Shown one piece after another: positions 41,400 to 51,213 of a stretch of 64,000 bases of DNA; position 1 is the first letter of the stretch, and each line of letters begins with the position of its first letter. Origin of the DNA: Prorocentrum cordatum. Its lineage: Eukaryota; Sar; Dinophyceae; Prorocentrales; Prorocentraceae. The stretch lies in assembly GCA_963575745.1 (NCBI GenBank), contig CAUYUJ010022044.1:45001-109000 (forward strand). Reading direction: 5' to 3'. Made by a program: the position numbers and the translations under genes. The notes beneath the pieces were generated by a model, which made no database searches, was not told the origin of the DNA, and saw nothing but the letters and a program-made list of their open reading frames with translations.

Positions 41400-42050
41400 G
41401 GATATTGCATGCGTCGCGCTGCTTGTGGAAAAGCACGTGATTCCTTTGGGCCCCTGTCACATGCATGTAACATAGTGCGTGGTGTACACAGGCAGCACGG
41501 TCATATTATTTAGTGTTATCGCAGTTTTCAGCTCAATGGGCTGCTATATCTTAGGTTGAGAACAACACGAAACTGACAATATTTACAATCACGCTTTGAA
41601 AAAAAACAATGCCGCCTTGAAAAAAACAAGTACATCACTTGAAAAAAAGCCATCGCTGCGTTAAAAATCAAATACAACATACAATAAATAAACACACACA
41701 CATCAAAAAAACGATATCAACATAAATTGTTTCAGCTTTGGTAACCTCCAGATCCTAGTTAACATGGTGCTTCCACGACCTACTTACAAGTAGGATCCCG
41801 CGCAAGATAGCTATCTCAACGATCCTGGGGACAAGTAGATACAACCACCCCAAACACTTAGCAACCACCCAGACGATCCAAGTACCCGATAATTTTTGGA
41901 ATTCAGACCCTGACCTTCCAGGAGGGCAACACAAATGATAGCACGCGACTTAAAAACCTAACCCAGAGCTACTACATGTCTTGGTTTTAGGCTGTTTCGT
42001 TTCGTTGTTTTAGGTTTTTAGGCCTCCCGTGCTAAAACATAGCTCTCTGG
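41400..42050. other. AT-rich gap, no gene
   Basis: The most AT-rich non-poly(A) stretch of the window. Contains three CTTGAAAAAAA words (41594, 41617, 41638) and an inverted pair of TTAAAAACCTAA / TTAGGTTTTTAGG at about 41951 and 42009. It could hold the right end of the transposon; I could not find a terminal repeat matching the left side. Confidence 0.4.
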
Positions 42051-42260
42051 AAGGTCAGGGGAGGCCGCCGGCCTGTGCCGCCGCCATGGGCTCCGCGCCC
42101 GCGGCGCCGCAGGCGCCGCAGGCGCCCGGCCGCTGCCCGCCGTCGGGGCCGGAGCCCGCAGGCGCCACCGCCGCCGCGCCGGGCGCGGGGGCGCCGCCGT
42201 GCGCGCGCTCCGCCCCGTGGCTGGCCAGGTCCTCCACGAGAGCAGCAGGGACCACTGCCA
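42050..42260 (-). CDS. Candidate terminal exon
   Basis: On the minus strand, after the microsatellite at 42275-42340 (which reads CCT, a pyrimidine tract), a frame runs VLVAVVPAALVEDLASHGAE... to a TGA near 42055. About 68 codons, Ala/Gly/Pro-rich. May be the last exon of a minus-strand gene; protein unknown. Confidence 0.25.
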
Positions 42261-42274
42261 CCAGAACTCCAGAG

Positions 42275-42340
42275 GGAGGAGGAGGAGGAGGAGGAGGAGG
42301 AGGAGGAGGAGGAGGAGGAGGAGGAGGAGGAGGAGGAACA
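42275..42340. repeat. (GGA)n microsatellite
   Basis: Near-pure GGA run on the plus strand. Confidence 0.9.
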
Positions 42341-42919
42341 AGAGGAACAGGAGGAACAGGAGGGAGAGGCCAAAAAAACACACCCTCCCGTGCTGGTGGC
42401 ACTCCGTTCTGGGCACTCTCTGGGGGCGCGCCCGGAACGGGGTGCCACCAGCTCGGGGAGGGGGAGCGTCCATCCCCCTAACTCGTGGTGGTGGCTCTTT
42501 CTTGTCTGGTGAGTCCTGCAGCAGCTGGGCCACCGCGTCCTGGAGCCCCTCCTGCCGGGGGGGGCGCGGGGCCCCCAGACGTGCGCGATGCCTGCAGAAC
42601 TCCGGGCGGAAAGTGTGTGCGGCCGTTTTGGGCCTCGGGGGGCCCTTGCTGGGCCCTGGGGCACTCCACATGACGACCCGGGATGACTCCGGGAAGTGGT
42701 CGGCACTTCTGGGGGCCTCGTGCCGAACGAGTCGCGCGGCGGCGGCCGCGGCGACACGCTATATGCCATGCGAGCGCATAGCGTGCCGCTCCGCTCCGCG
42801 GGGCGGGAGGCGGGGACAAGCGCTCCGCACGCTGACGCTGGGGGGCCGGGAAGTGGGTAGCGTGTCGCGTCGAAGCGTGGCGGGCCAGAGCCGGCGGGGC
42901 GACGCGCTACTGTGGGGGC

Positions 42920-43095
42920 AGTGGATAAGGGTCCCTCAGATAAGGAGCCCAGGGTCTCGAAGCCAGTGAGACTTCACAATCGTGGATTGGCCATGGATAT
43001 CACCGCCGCCCTCAGCAGATAAGGAACCCTCCAGGGTCTGCAGCCCCCTGGGCGCATTCCTGAACGAACGCCCCCACCGCATCCCAACGTTCCAG
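42920..43095. repeat. Dispersed repeat R2, copy 2
   Basis: Same hallmarks as 11520-11690 (GATAAGGAGCCCAGGGTCT, CAGATAAGGAACCCTCCAGG). Confidence 0.75.
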
Positions 43096-43544
43096 ACCCA
43101 GAGATCCAGCGTGCCGATCAAAATCAAGACGACTGCTCTTCGGCGTTCTCGGCCTCTGGGGGCCCTCGCCGGGCCCCGGGGCCGTCCAGGAACGATCGTC
43201 GGGGCGACTCGAGAGGAAGCGCCCCGTCCCCGGGGAGGGGTCGCGACGGAGGCGTGGCTGGGAGAGGTGGGGCAGGGGCAGAGGTGGGGAGTGCGGGGGG
43301 CCGACGCGGCAGGGGTGGGGCAGTGGCGGAGAGCGGGGCCGGGAGGGGAGCAGGCCGGGCACGCCCCCCTGCAGGCGGATCCTGGAAGACAAAGTAGAAC
43401 GTGGTCAAGAAGTGCTCAGGAGCTGTAGGCAACAGAAATAGTCGAAGCATCGTCGCCAGACGAGTCTGTTTTGAGGTATTCCTCCTGTAGAGGGGCATGC
43501 CCGACGTAAAGCGTAGCGCGAGACGCCCCCTGAAAGGACGGGTG

Positions 43545-43800
43545 GGTGAGCACCTGGCTGGGTCCGCTCCCGAAGCCCACCTTGTGTGAACTCCCCTCCC
43601 ACGGGGAATCGCGCTGAGCGGCCCTCGGAGGAAGAAAAGGTGAGCGAAGGATTGCAAAAAAAAACCCTTCGCAATCCTTCGTTGCGGGTTTTTTTGCAAT
43701 CCTTCGTTGCGCTGAGCGGCCCTCGGAGGAAGAAAAGGCGAGCATCCGGCTGGGTCCGCTCCCTGACCCCACTCTGGGATGAGCCCCGCCTCTGCTGGGG
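43545..43800. repeat. Local duplications, GCGGCCCTCGGAGGAAG
   Basis: GCTGAGCGGCCCTCGGAGGA then AGAAAAGG occurs at 43613 and 43712; GCAATCCTTCGTTGCG occurs at 43672 and 43696; CTGGGTCCGCTCCC at 43558 and 43751. Overlapping recent duplications, no gene. Confidence 0.75.
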
Positions 43801-44049
43801 CGAGAATCGGAGGTGAGGGGGTGAGATCGCAGTGAAACGGAGAGCTCCCCACTGGGAAATCGGTTTCGGCTTCGTGTCGTCGTGCGTGCGGGCGAGGCGA
43901 AGCTACGTGGGCCGGCGAAAGGAATGAACCCTCCTCTGGCTAGGGCGCTGCTGGGCCAAAAAATCGCCACCCCCCAAGATGTCCGGCGTTGGCCAGGGGC
44001 GTCCCGTCGGTGTCCCGCCGGTGTCCCGCTGGTGTCCCGTCGGTGCCCG

Positions 44050-44480
44050 GTAGTGAGACTGATAGTGAGATCGATAGAGAGACCGACAGTGAGATCGATA
44101 GTTAGATCGATAGTTAGATCGATCGTGAGATCGGCAGTGCGATCGACAGTGAGATGAATAAGGAGATCGATAGTGAGATCGATAGTGCGATCGATAGTCA
44201 GACCCATCGTAAGATCGATAGTGAGATCGATAGTGACATTAATACTGGGATCGGCAGTGAGATCGATGGTGATATCGACAGTCGGATCGATAGTGAGATC
44301 GATTATGAGATCGATAATGGGATCTATTGTGAGATCGATCGTGATATCGGTTCTGATACTGGTAGTGAGTTCGATAGTGAGTTCGATAGTGAGATCGAAT
44401 GCGAGATCGATTGTGAGATCGATTGTGAGACCGATTGAGTCAGTTCGATGGTCAAATCGAAAGTCAGATCGATCGAGTGA
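44050..44480. repeat. GATC-rich degenerate satellite, array 2
   Basis: About 30 degenerate copies of GATAGTGAGATC. The 90-130 aa Ser/Arg/Ile or Asp/Glu-rich frames over it are repeat artefacts. Same motif as 29255-29595. Confidence 0.9.
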
Positions 44481-44579
44481 GACGTTAGTTCCTCTCGAAC
44501 CTCTTTATTATTCCCCAATCAGAGCTTGCCTCTATAGGGGTCCGAGCGGATTAAAGGGTTAGGTAGTCTGTGCCGCCGA

Positions 44580-44775
44580 TTGCCCGGGTGGCCGGGGCCG
44601 GGTGCCCGGGTGCCCGGGGGTGCCCGGGGGTGCCCGGGTGCCCAGGTGTGTGGCCGATTTCGGTGGCCGGGGCCGGGTGCCCGGGTGCCCGGGGGTGCCC
44701 GGGGGTGCCCGGGTGCCCGGGTGCCCAGGGGTGCCCGGGTGCCTGGGGTGCCCAGAAGTGCCCGGGGGTGCCTAG
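44580..44775. repeat. GTGCCCGGG tandem array
   Basis: Runs of GTGCCCGGGTGCCCGGGG, with a longer period of about 93 bp (GTGGCCGGGGCCGGGTGCCC at 44589 and 44663). Confidence 0.9.
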
Positions 44776-45185
44776 CCTAATAGCCCTATATCCCTATAGC
44801 CCAATAGCCCAATCGCCCTATATCTCCATAGCACTATAATCTTATAGCCCTATAGCCGTACAGCCCTATAGCCCAATAGCCCAATAGCCCAATAGCCCCA
44901 TAGCCCCATAGCCCTATAGCCCTATAGCCCTATAGCCCTATAGCCTATAGCCCTATAGCCCTATAGCCCTATAGCCCTATGATCCTAACGCCCTATAGCC
45001 GTATATAGCCCTGTAGCCTTATAGCCCTATAGCCCGAATAGTCTTATAGCCCTTAGCCCTACAGCCCTATAGCCCTGTAGCCCTATAGCCCCATAGCCCT
45101 AAAGGCTTCTTGCCCTAAATCCCTATGGCCACATCGCCCTATAGCCCTATAGCCCCATAGCCCTAAAGCCTTAAAGCCCCATAGC
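44776..45185. repeat. CCCTATAG 8-bp tandem array
   Basis: About 45 copies of CCCTATAG and variants (CCCAATAG, CCCCATAG). It starts where the GC-rich array ends. Resembles but is not the TTTAGGG telomere unit. Confidence 0.9.
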
Positions 45186-45449
45186 CCCCCCAAAATTCTG
45201 ATTGGGGTTTTTCTCTGGTATCATTTATCACCCGAAAGGCGGTCGTATAGGTCATGTCATGATGCAATTGGCTCAAGATGCGTTCCATGAGTTCTGGAGT
45301 ACCCAGCGGCCTTCTTTCTGCAGCCCGTGCGGGATATTTGGACATCAAGGACATCTGGGACATCTTGGGACGTATCACTATCTATTGGCGACGAGGCCAG
45401 GGGGGAAGTGAGACGGGGCGGGCCTTCGCGCCGCCGAATCATGTATTAG

Positions 45450-45658
45450 AGGCTTCCCAGATGGGGTCCGAGCAGACGGGGTCGGATGATCGTGCCGCAT
45501 TTTCTTCAATGCACCGGCGGTGCATCCTCGACATCGGCGATGCATCGGCGACGCCAGCGTGAAGAAAATTGGGCTCCACATCGAGCCGCATCGCCGATGC
45601 ATCGGCGATGCGGCGTGATCCTCCGAACCCATCTGCTCGGACCCCATCTGGAAGGCCT
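45450..45658. mobile_element. MITE-like element R8, copy 1
   Basis: 209 bp with 51-bp terminal inverted repeats: AGGCTTCCCAGATGGGGTCC (45450) against AGGCCTTCCAGATGGGGTCC (reading in from 45658), about seven mismatches over 51. The interior is full of GATGCATCGGCGATG palindromes and can fold into one long hairpin. No ORF. Confidence 0.75.
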
Positions 45659-45689
45659 AGATCCAAACATCAAGCGTCTCGGCTACGCG

Positions 45690-45840
45690 CCCCAGACTTC
45701 TCGACCACTTCCCTGGGACCGGTTCTCCATCCCGAGCTCTTTTCTTGACGGTCCTGAGGCCCGGTGAAGGGCTCCGAGGGTCCGAAAACGACGAGAAACC
45801 TCCGTCTCGATTGTTTCGCGACGCCGGATGTCTGGGGAAT
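45690..45840 (+). repeat. Dispersed repeat R1, copy 3
   Basis: See 22620. Ends near GCGACGCCGGATGTCTGG. Confidence 0.7.
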
Positions 45841-46059
45841 AATTACGGTGGAGGTTCTAGATCAGGATGCCTTCGATAAGGAACCCAAGGTCTCGCGACC
45901 GATGGGCGGCCAAACGTGGGCCACCCACCTCGCCGTGAAACAACAAGGAGTGCGCCAGGGTCTGGGCCCCAGGAAGACGTTCCTTATCCAACGCCGCCGC
46001 CGTATCATAACCTCCCCGATCCCCAGCGCGTGGAGCTCTACCCTCCCTTCCGGGAGCGC

Positions 46060-46165
46060 GGAACGCGTCAGCGGTGCGCTGGAGGCGCCGGCAGAAGGGG
46101 CCCAGCGCGGATCCAAGAGATCCGCGCGGAGCTCCGAAAGTTTATGTCTATGCCATTGTTCTTCT
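46060..46165 (-). repeat. Dispersed repeat R10, partial copy
   Basis: Inverse orientation relative to 47755-47935: GGAGCGCGGAACGCG.., GCTGGAGGCGCCGGC, GATCCGCGCGGAGCTCCGAA and TTTATGTCTATGCCA. Confidence 0.55.
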
Positions 46166-46491
46166 TATTCTTCTTCTTCTTCTTCTCCTCCTTGTCCTTC
46201 TCCTTCTCCTCCTTGTCCCTCTACTTCTTCTTCTTCTTCAAGCATAGGAAACCTCAGGAATCTTCGCAGTTATCATGCACTCTTTCGGGCGGGTGGTAAT
46301 GGGAGGTGGGGGGTGAAGCAACGGGTCCCGTGTCAGTCACCCCCCATTACCATTACCACCCGCCCCAGCATCCCGACGCCGTCGCCGACGCCGACGCCGC
46401 CGTCGAACCCCTAATTCTACGAGCCCCAGCACTCCGACGCCGGGACTTTTCTCGCAACGTGGACCCCATGAACTCTTGCTCCTCTGACAGA

Positions 46492-46692
46492 AGGCTTCCA
46501 AATGGGGTCGGAATATCTGGGTTCGGAGGGTCGCGCCGAATCGTCGATGCATCACCGATGCACCGACGATGCATCGGCGACGCCGGCGATGCACCGGCGA
46601 CGTCGGCGTGGAGAGAATCGGCCTCCACATCCAGCCGCATGAGCGCTGCATCGGCGATGCGGCGCGATCCTCCGACCCCACCTGGGAGGCCT
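46492..46692. mobile_element. MITE-like element R8, copy 2
   Basis: 201 bp; ends AGGCTTCCAAATGGGGTCGG and, inverted, AGGCCTCCCAGGTGGGGTCGG-like sequence. The left arm carries a small insertion (GAATATCTGGGTT). Same internal GATGCATCGGCGA words as copy 1. Its right end lies about 10 bp from the edge of a candidate minus-strand exon. Confidence 0.7.
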
Positions 46693-46701
46693 AGATGCGA
46701 C

Positions 46702-46815
46702 CCGCGGGCCCCCGGTTCCTCGCCCGCGCCGAGCAGCTCCCGCAGCTCGCGCCGCTCCTCCGCCGCGCTCTCGGCGCCGCGCCGGGCGGCCTCCGACGAG
46801 GCGCGCAGCTGCTCC
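46702..46815 (-). CDS. Candidate coiled-coil exon D
   Basis: Minus-strand exon after a CCCCTCCAG acceptor: VEQLRASSEAARRG, then ESAAEERRELRELLGAGEE..., ending near a GTCGCA donor. Heptad spacing of Leu/Ala is clear. It fits with exons C, B and A upstream (47.7, 48.0-48.3 and 49.4-49.8 kb) as one coiled-coil protein, but joins are inferred. R8 copy 2 begins at its downstream edge. Confidence 0.4.
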
Positions 46816-47284
46816 ACCTGGAGGGGCGGCGGGAGGCGGGTCCTGCGCGAGGCGACGCGTCGCCGCGCCGCTCGTCCTCGACGCGCCCGGGCGGACGCTG
46901 CCGACGGCCGCGGCACACCCACGGCAGGCCGTGCGTCCCGCGCCCGGGGGGGCGGCGCCAGCACCGCGCCACGAGCCCACGGCACGCCCCGCGCCCGAGG
47001 CGGCGCGTGCCCGAGGTGACCGCGGTGCCCGCCCCAGGACGTCAGGCCGCGCGTCGGAGCAAAAGGCGCGGCAAGACCTCAGAGACCCTGCGCGGTGGCT
47101 CGCGCGGGCCGTCAGCGCGGCACGGCACACTGGAGACGAGGGCGCCGCCGCGCGCCTGCGCGCGGGAAACTTGTGTGGCGAGGTCGGCGAAGACGACCCC
47201 CGTCTTTTTGCGTTGCCCACCTGCAGCGACGACGAGAAGCGGGTCCTACTCGGGCGTGCACGGTCTCAGAGATGATACGACCCC

Positions 47285-47410
47285 AGACATGCTCGCGTCG
47301 TGAAAAAATCAGGACGGGAACTTTGCCGCCGTTTTCGGCCCCTGGGGGCCCTTGCCGGGCCCTTGGGCCGTCAAACAACGACTCGGGATGAAAAGCTGGT
47401 CCCAGGGAAA
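47285..47410 (-). repeat. Dispersed repeat R1, minus orientation
   Basis: Reads on the minus strand: CAGCTTTTCATCCCGAGTCG, GGCCCAAGGGCCCGGCAAGG and GGCCGAAAACGGCGG. Lies between candidate exons C and D. Confidence 0.7.
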
Positions 47411-47715
47411 GGATCAGGACTTCCTGCGACGCCTCACTGACAAACAGCCAGACGCTCTGTCTGGAAATTGCACTGAAAGCGTTCCAGGATTTCAGTCTCT
47501 CGAGCCCGTGCGGAACAACAGGGAATCTTTGAAACCTGGGGAATCTTGGAACGTATCACTCTCATGACTTTTTACTCCCTGGAATTACGCACACTTGCAT
47601 AGCGATCTGACGCCAGCGCGGCACGCTGCAATAGAAACGAGGGCGCGCTCAAGCCTACGCGCGACCCTACGCGCGAAGGTCCGTGCAAACGACCCCGTTT
47701 GCTTCCGTCGCCCAC

Positions 47716-47752
47716 CTGCTCCCGGGCCTCCGCCCAGCCCTCCTCCAGCTTC
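47716..47752 (-). CDS. Candidate micro-exon C
   Basis: About 36 nt, KLEEGWAEAREQ, between CCTGCAAG and a GTGGGC donor. Charged, helical, in keeping with exons B and D. Short exons like this are hard to prove. Confidence 0.3.
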
Positions 47753-47754
47753 TT

Positions 47755-47935
47755 GCAGGGGAACAAAAAGTGGCATAAACATAAAAACTCGGAGGTCTGT
47801 GCGGAGTTCTCGGATCGGCGCTGGACCCCCCCTTCCCTGGCGCGCGGAGCGCGCTGGGGCGGCGCCGGAGGCGCCGCCAGGGGGGCCCGGCGGGGATCCG
47901 CGAAACCCGCGCTAACCTCCGAGTTTATATACGGA
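47755..47935. repeat. Dispersed repeat R10, copy with inverted ends
   Basis: Begins AACTCGGAGGTCTGTGCGGA and ends with the inverse, CCTCCGAGTTT; the interior is CGGAGCGCGCTGG..GGCGCCGGAGGCGCCGCC. A related copy is at 58196-58352. Its right edge is followed by T-, TTC- and TA-runs (47945-48022), the left edge by the acceptor of candidate exon C. Confidence 0.65.
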
Positions 47936-48044
47936 CCTCCGAGTTTTTTTTTTGTCCTTCTTCTTCTTCTTATTATTATTCTTCTTCTTCTTCTATATAT
48001 ATGTATATATATATATATAGATATGCATGCTCCTGCCACTCTTC

Positions 48045-48289
48045 GCTCCCCTGTCTTGGAGGAGGCCGCCAGGCGCCCCAGCTCAGGCTCGAGCACGACG
48101 ACCCCGCCCTCGGCGCAGCGCTGCACAGCCACGCCGCAGCTCGTGCCCGGCCGGCTCGCCGGCGGGAGGCCGCCCCCTGCGTAGGCGGCCTGCCCCAGCC
48201 GCGCACGCAAGCCGCGGCACTCGTCCTCCAGGCGCTTCGCGCGCGTCTCGTCGTCGCGGTGGCGCGCGTCCAGCGAGCGCAGCAGCTCC
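48045..48289 (-). CDS. Candidate coiled-coil exon B
   Basis: Minus strand: ELLRSLDARHRDDETRAKRL, EDECRGLRARLGQAA, then a Gly/Ala part ending LEPELGRLAASSKTG. Strong heptad pattern in the first 35 residues. The upstream border (CTCTGAAG) and R2 copy 3 follow directly on the plus-strand right side. Confidence 0.45.
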
Positions 48290-48344
48290 TTCAGAGTAGA
48301 AGTAAGAAAATCCACCCCCGGAACAGGGTGGGGGCATTGAAGAA

Positions 48345-48500
48345 GGAAGCGTTGGATAAGGAATTCAGGGCCTGGAAGCCAGAACTCCAATCGCGGATTG
48401 GCAATGGATGTTGCCGCCGCTCTCATCAGATAAGGAACCCTCCAGGGTCTGAAGCCTCCCGTGCACGTTCCTAAACCAACGCCCCCACCGTAACCACCCC
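48345..48500. repeat. Dispersed repeat R2, copy 3
   Basis: TTGGATAAGGAATTCAGGGC, CATCAGATAAGGAACCCTCC and ACCAACGCCCCCACCGTAACC-like end. Starts about 55 bp from candidate exon B. Confidence 0.75.
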
Positions 48501-49274
48501 GACACGCGAAGTCGTCTCGCAAACGCGCCCAAAGAGAAGGAATCGAACGGGGCAAGGCTGTCCACTAAACGCCCAAGGCCGTTTCTTAAACGCCAATTGT
48601 TCGGTCCGGGTGGTTTTTCTTCGCTTGATCCCCGGGGTTCCCCAAACCGTGCGGTGACAGAGCGTGCGGCGGCCTCGAAGCCCCAACGGGCCTCATTGGC
48701 CATCGCTCGGAGGTCCGCTTGTGCGTGCCCGTTTCGGGATCTCGTGCGCCCGTTTCTTCGCAAGATGGTCGAAGAGGTGTTCCTCGATGGCCCTCGCCGC
48801 CGCCGAAGGCAAGAAGCACACGTCCAAGCGATGCCGAGCTCACCGCTGGGTCCGTGGCCGCACCCTCCCGGGGCCTCGGAGGTGCCCCCCCCACGGCACG
48901 AGGCGCCCTCGGAGGACGAACCAGGCCCAGAAGCCGTGTGGCGACCTCGCGGCCGGACGGACTTCCCACACGGTGCCGTCACCGCAGCGTCTGGGGACCC
49001 CCGAATGAGGGGTTAACGATAAGGGAGGGACTGGAATAAAGGGGGAGACGCATCGACCTTGCGGACGCCCGCAGTGAGTACGGAAGAAACGGGTACCATG
49101 CCCAACAACACATGTTGTTCAAAACCAAGAACGGCCGCTGTTGGGCAGGCGATCTTCTGTCTCACATGGACAACGTCCGCGGCGACGCCGACAGCGAGCC
49201 CTGTTCAAAATGGACAGGAACTGCTGCTGGTCTTCGCACCCATTCGTTCCGTACCCGTTTCGATCGTCCCGAGG

Positions 49275-49440
49275 CCTGCAATCGGCGATACGTCGCCGAC
49301 AAATCGGTCGGCGATGGGCCCCCGATCGTGAATCCGCACCTTCTTGGGCAGGTTGGGGCTATCGGGCCCCCATCAGCGATCAATGGGCGATTGGGTGTCG
49401 ATGCGTGCCCCCCCTATGCCTATCCCCCCCCTATCGTTGC
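49275..49440. repeat. Dispersed repeat R3, copy 3
   Basis: CAATCGGCGATACGTCGCCG, GGCGATGGGCCCCCGATCGT, GGGCTATCGGGCCCCCATCA, then a C-rich edge directly next to candidate exon A. Confidence 0.75.
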
Positions 49441-49442
49441 CC

Positions 49443-49806
49443 CTGCCCGAAGCTCCGCTCTGCACACGCACTCGGCCTGAAGTTGCCGGTACCGCTCGCT
49501 GGCCAGGCCCTCGTCGGGGTCGCCATGTGCGGCCGCGGCCTCCTCCGCAGCAGGCGGGTCGCCGCCGTCCAGTAGGGCGCCGAGCTCGGGGCACTCGCGG
49601 TGGCAGTGCGCGTGGAAGCTGTCGGTGACGTGCAGCGCCTTCAGGAGGCCCGAGTTCAGCATGACCATCGCGCAATGCATCTCGTCGGCGCGCTGGGCCC
49701 CGGGCGCCGCGACCTCCTGGTCCCGCCGCTGGTGCATGATGCCGAGGACCGTGAGGCATTCGTGTATGCGCCTCTTGGCGTGCAGGACCGTCCTGGGGCT
49801 TTCCAT
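49443..49806 (-). CDS. Candidate exon A, Cys/His-containing
   Basis: Minus strand from ATG 49806 (MESPRTVLHAKRRIHECLTV) to about 49445: includes DEMHCAMVMLNSGLLKALHV, DSFHAHCHRECPELGALL and ends EGLASERYRQLQAECVCRAE. Looks like real coding sequence: balanced residues, a sensible helix pattern and several Cys/His. I do not recognise the family. May be the first or an internal exon (another acceptor, GCCCCAG, lies 11 codons in). Product of the minus-strand gene that includes exons B, C and D, if they belong together. Confidence 0.45.
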
Positions 49807-50044
49807 CGCTCAGTCGCTCATTCCCCGTGCGCCACTTGGTTTCGTGCGTCTTGTCTTCATCAAGGAGATCCGAAATGCTCCAAAGTGGTCCAGATTTTGG
49901 GGCGCTGGCCGAATCAGCGAACATGCGCGCGTCCGACCGATGCCAGGGGGGGCGGCGAAAGACGATGCACGCTGGGATCCCTGGACCTCTCTCGAGGCGC
50001 CCTCCTCTCTCCTCCGACGTCTTTTTCTTTTAGCGCGACGCGGC

Positions 50045-50165
50045 CCCCAAAGATCTCGACCCCTGCCCCCCGCTAGGCCGGCTTTTCATCCGGAGTCGTT
50101 TTGTGCCAGCCCTGGGGCCGGGATGCGGTCTCCCAGAGGCCGAAAACGTTGAACAACTGCCCGTG
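50045..50165 (+). repeat. Dispersed repeat R1, copy 4
   Basis: GATCTCGACCCCTG, GGCTTTTCATCCGGAGTCGT and CCAGAGGCCGAAAACG. Ends in the microsatellite that follows. Confidence 0.65.
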
Positions 50166-50169
50166 GCAG

Positions 50170-50760
50170 TCCTCGTCCTCGTCCTCGTCCTCGTCGTCCT
50201 CCTCCTCCTCCTCCTCCCTCTCCTCCTCTTCCTCCTCGTCCTCCTCCTCCCTCTTCCTCCTCCTCCTCCTCCTCCTCCTCCTCCTCCTCCTCCTCCTCCT
50301 CCTCCTCCTCCTCCCTCTCCTCCCCCCCCTCCTCCCCTCCACCCTCCTCTCGCCTTCCTCCCCCCCTTTCTTATCCTCCTTTTTTCCTCCTCTTCCTCCT
50401 CCCCCTCCCTTTTTCTTCTCTTCCTCCCTCCTTCCTCCTCCCTCCCTCCCTCCCTCCCTCCCTCCCTGCCTCCCTCCCTCCCTCCCTCCCTCCCTCCATG
50501 AATCCCTCCTCACCTCCTACCTCCCTCCCTCCCACCCTCCTCCTCCTCCCTCCTCTCCTCCTCCTCCTCCTCCTCCTCCTCCTCCTCCTCCTCCACCTCC
50601 TCCTCCTCCCCTCCTCCTCCTGGTCTCCTCCTGGCCCTCTGCCCTCCTTCCTCCTCCTTCTCCTCCTTCTTCTCCTCTTCCTCATCCGCCTCCTCCTCCT
50701 TGTCCTCTTCTTTCTCCTTCTCCTCCTCCGCCTCGTCTTCCTCCTGTTACCTCTTGCCTA
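50170..50760. repeat. (CCT)n/(CCTC)n pyrimidine tract
   Basis: CTC/CCT repeats, changing at 50430-50500 to CCTCCCTCCCTCC. 50760-51085 after it holds no gene I can support. Confidence 0.9.
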
Positions 50761-51084
50761 ACTGAGCGGCCAATTCCTCTGACAAGGGGCCGCGTGGCAC
50801 TGATTGCGCTCAAAAATGGGCCTGGGTGGCCTCAGGTCATCTGGGTGGGCCCACGCTTTGATGCCCACTGGCAAGATCCCCTCCTCGAGGGAATTCGCGA
50901 GACGTCTTCCACCTTGGGTGATGGTCTCTGGCCTGCGCGCAGCGCTGAGTTTCTGAAAGCTCGTGGTGCCGTACCCCCCACAGGCGACGCATTAGAACCG
51001 CCCTTAAAAACCTGGATTCTATGGCTGGAATGCAATGCGATCGGGTATCCGACGCACGGGCTCGAAATCCAGGCATGGCGTCCG

Positions 51085-51157
51085 CTAGGCCCTGGCCTGG
51101 GCACACAAACGCGACAGGGAACTCGACCTCTGGAGTTCACTTGGGCCGAGTGCTGGG

Positions 51158-51213
<56 letters not shown>

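Noticed and set aside
44050-44480. 90-130 aa Ser/Arg/Ile and Asp/Glu proteins
   Set aside because: Period-12 satellite; each triplet phase gives a different repeat peptide.
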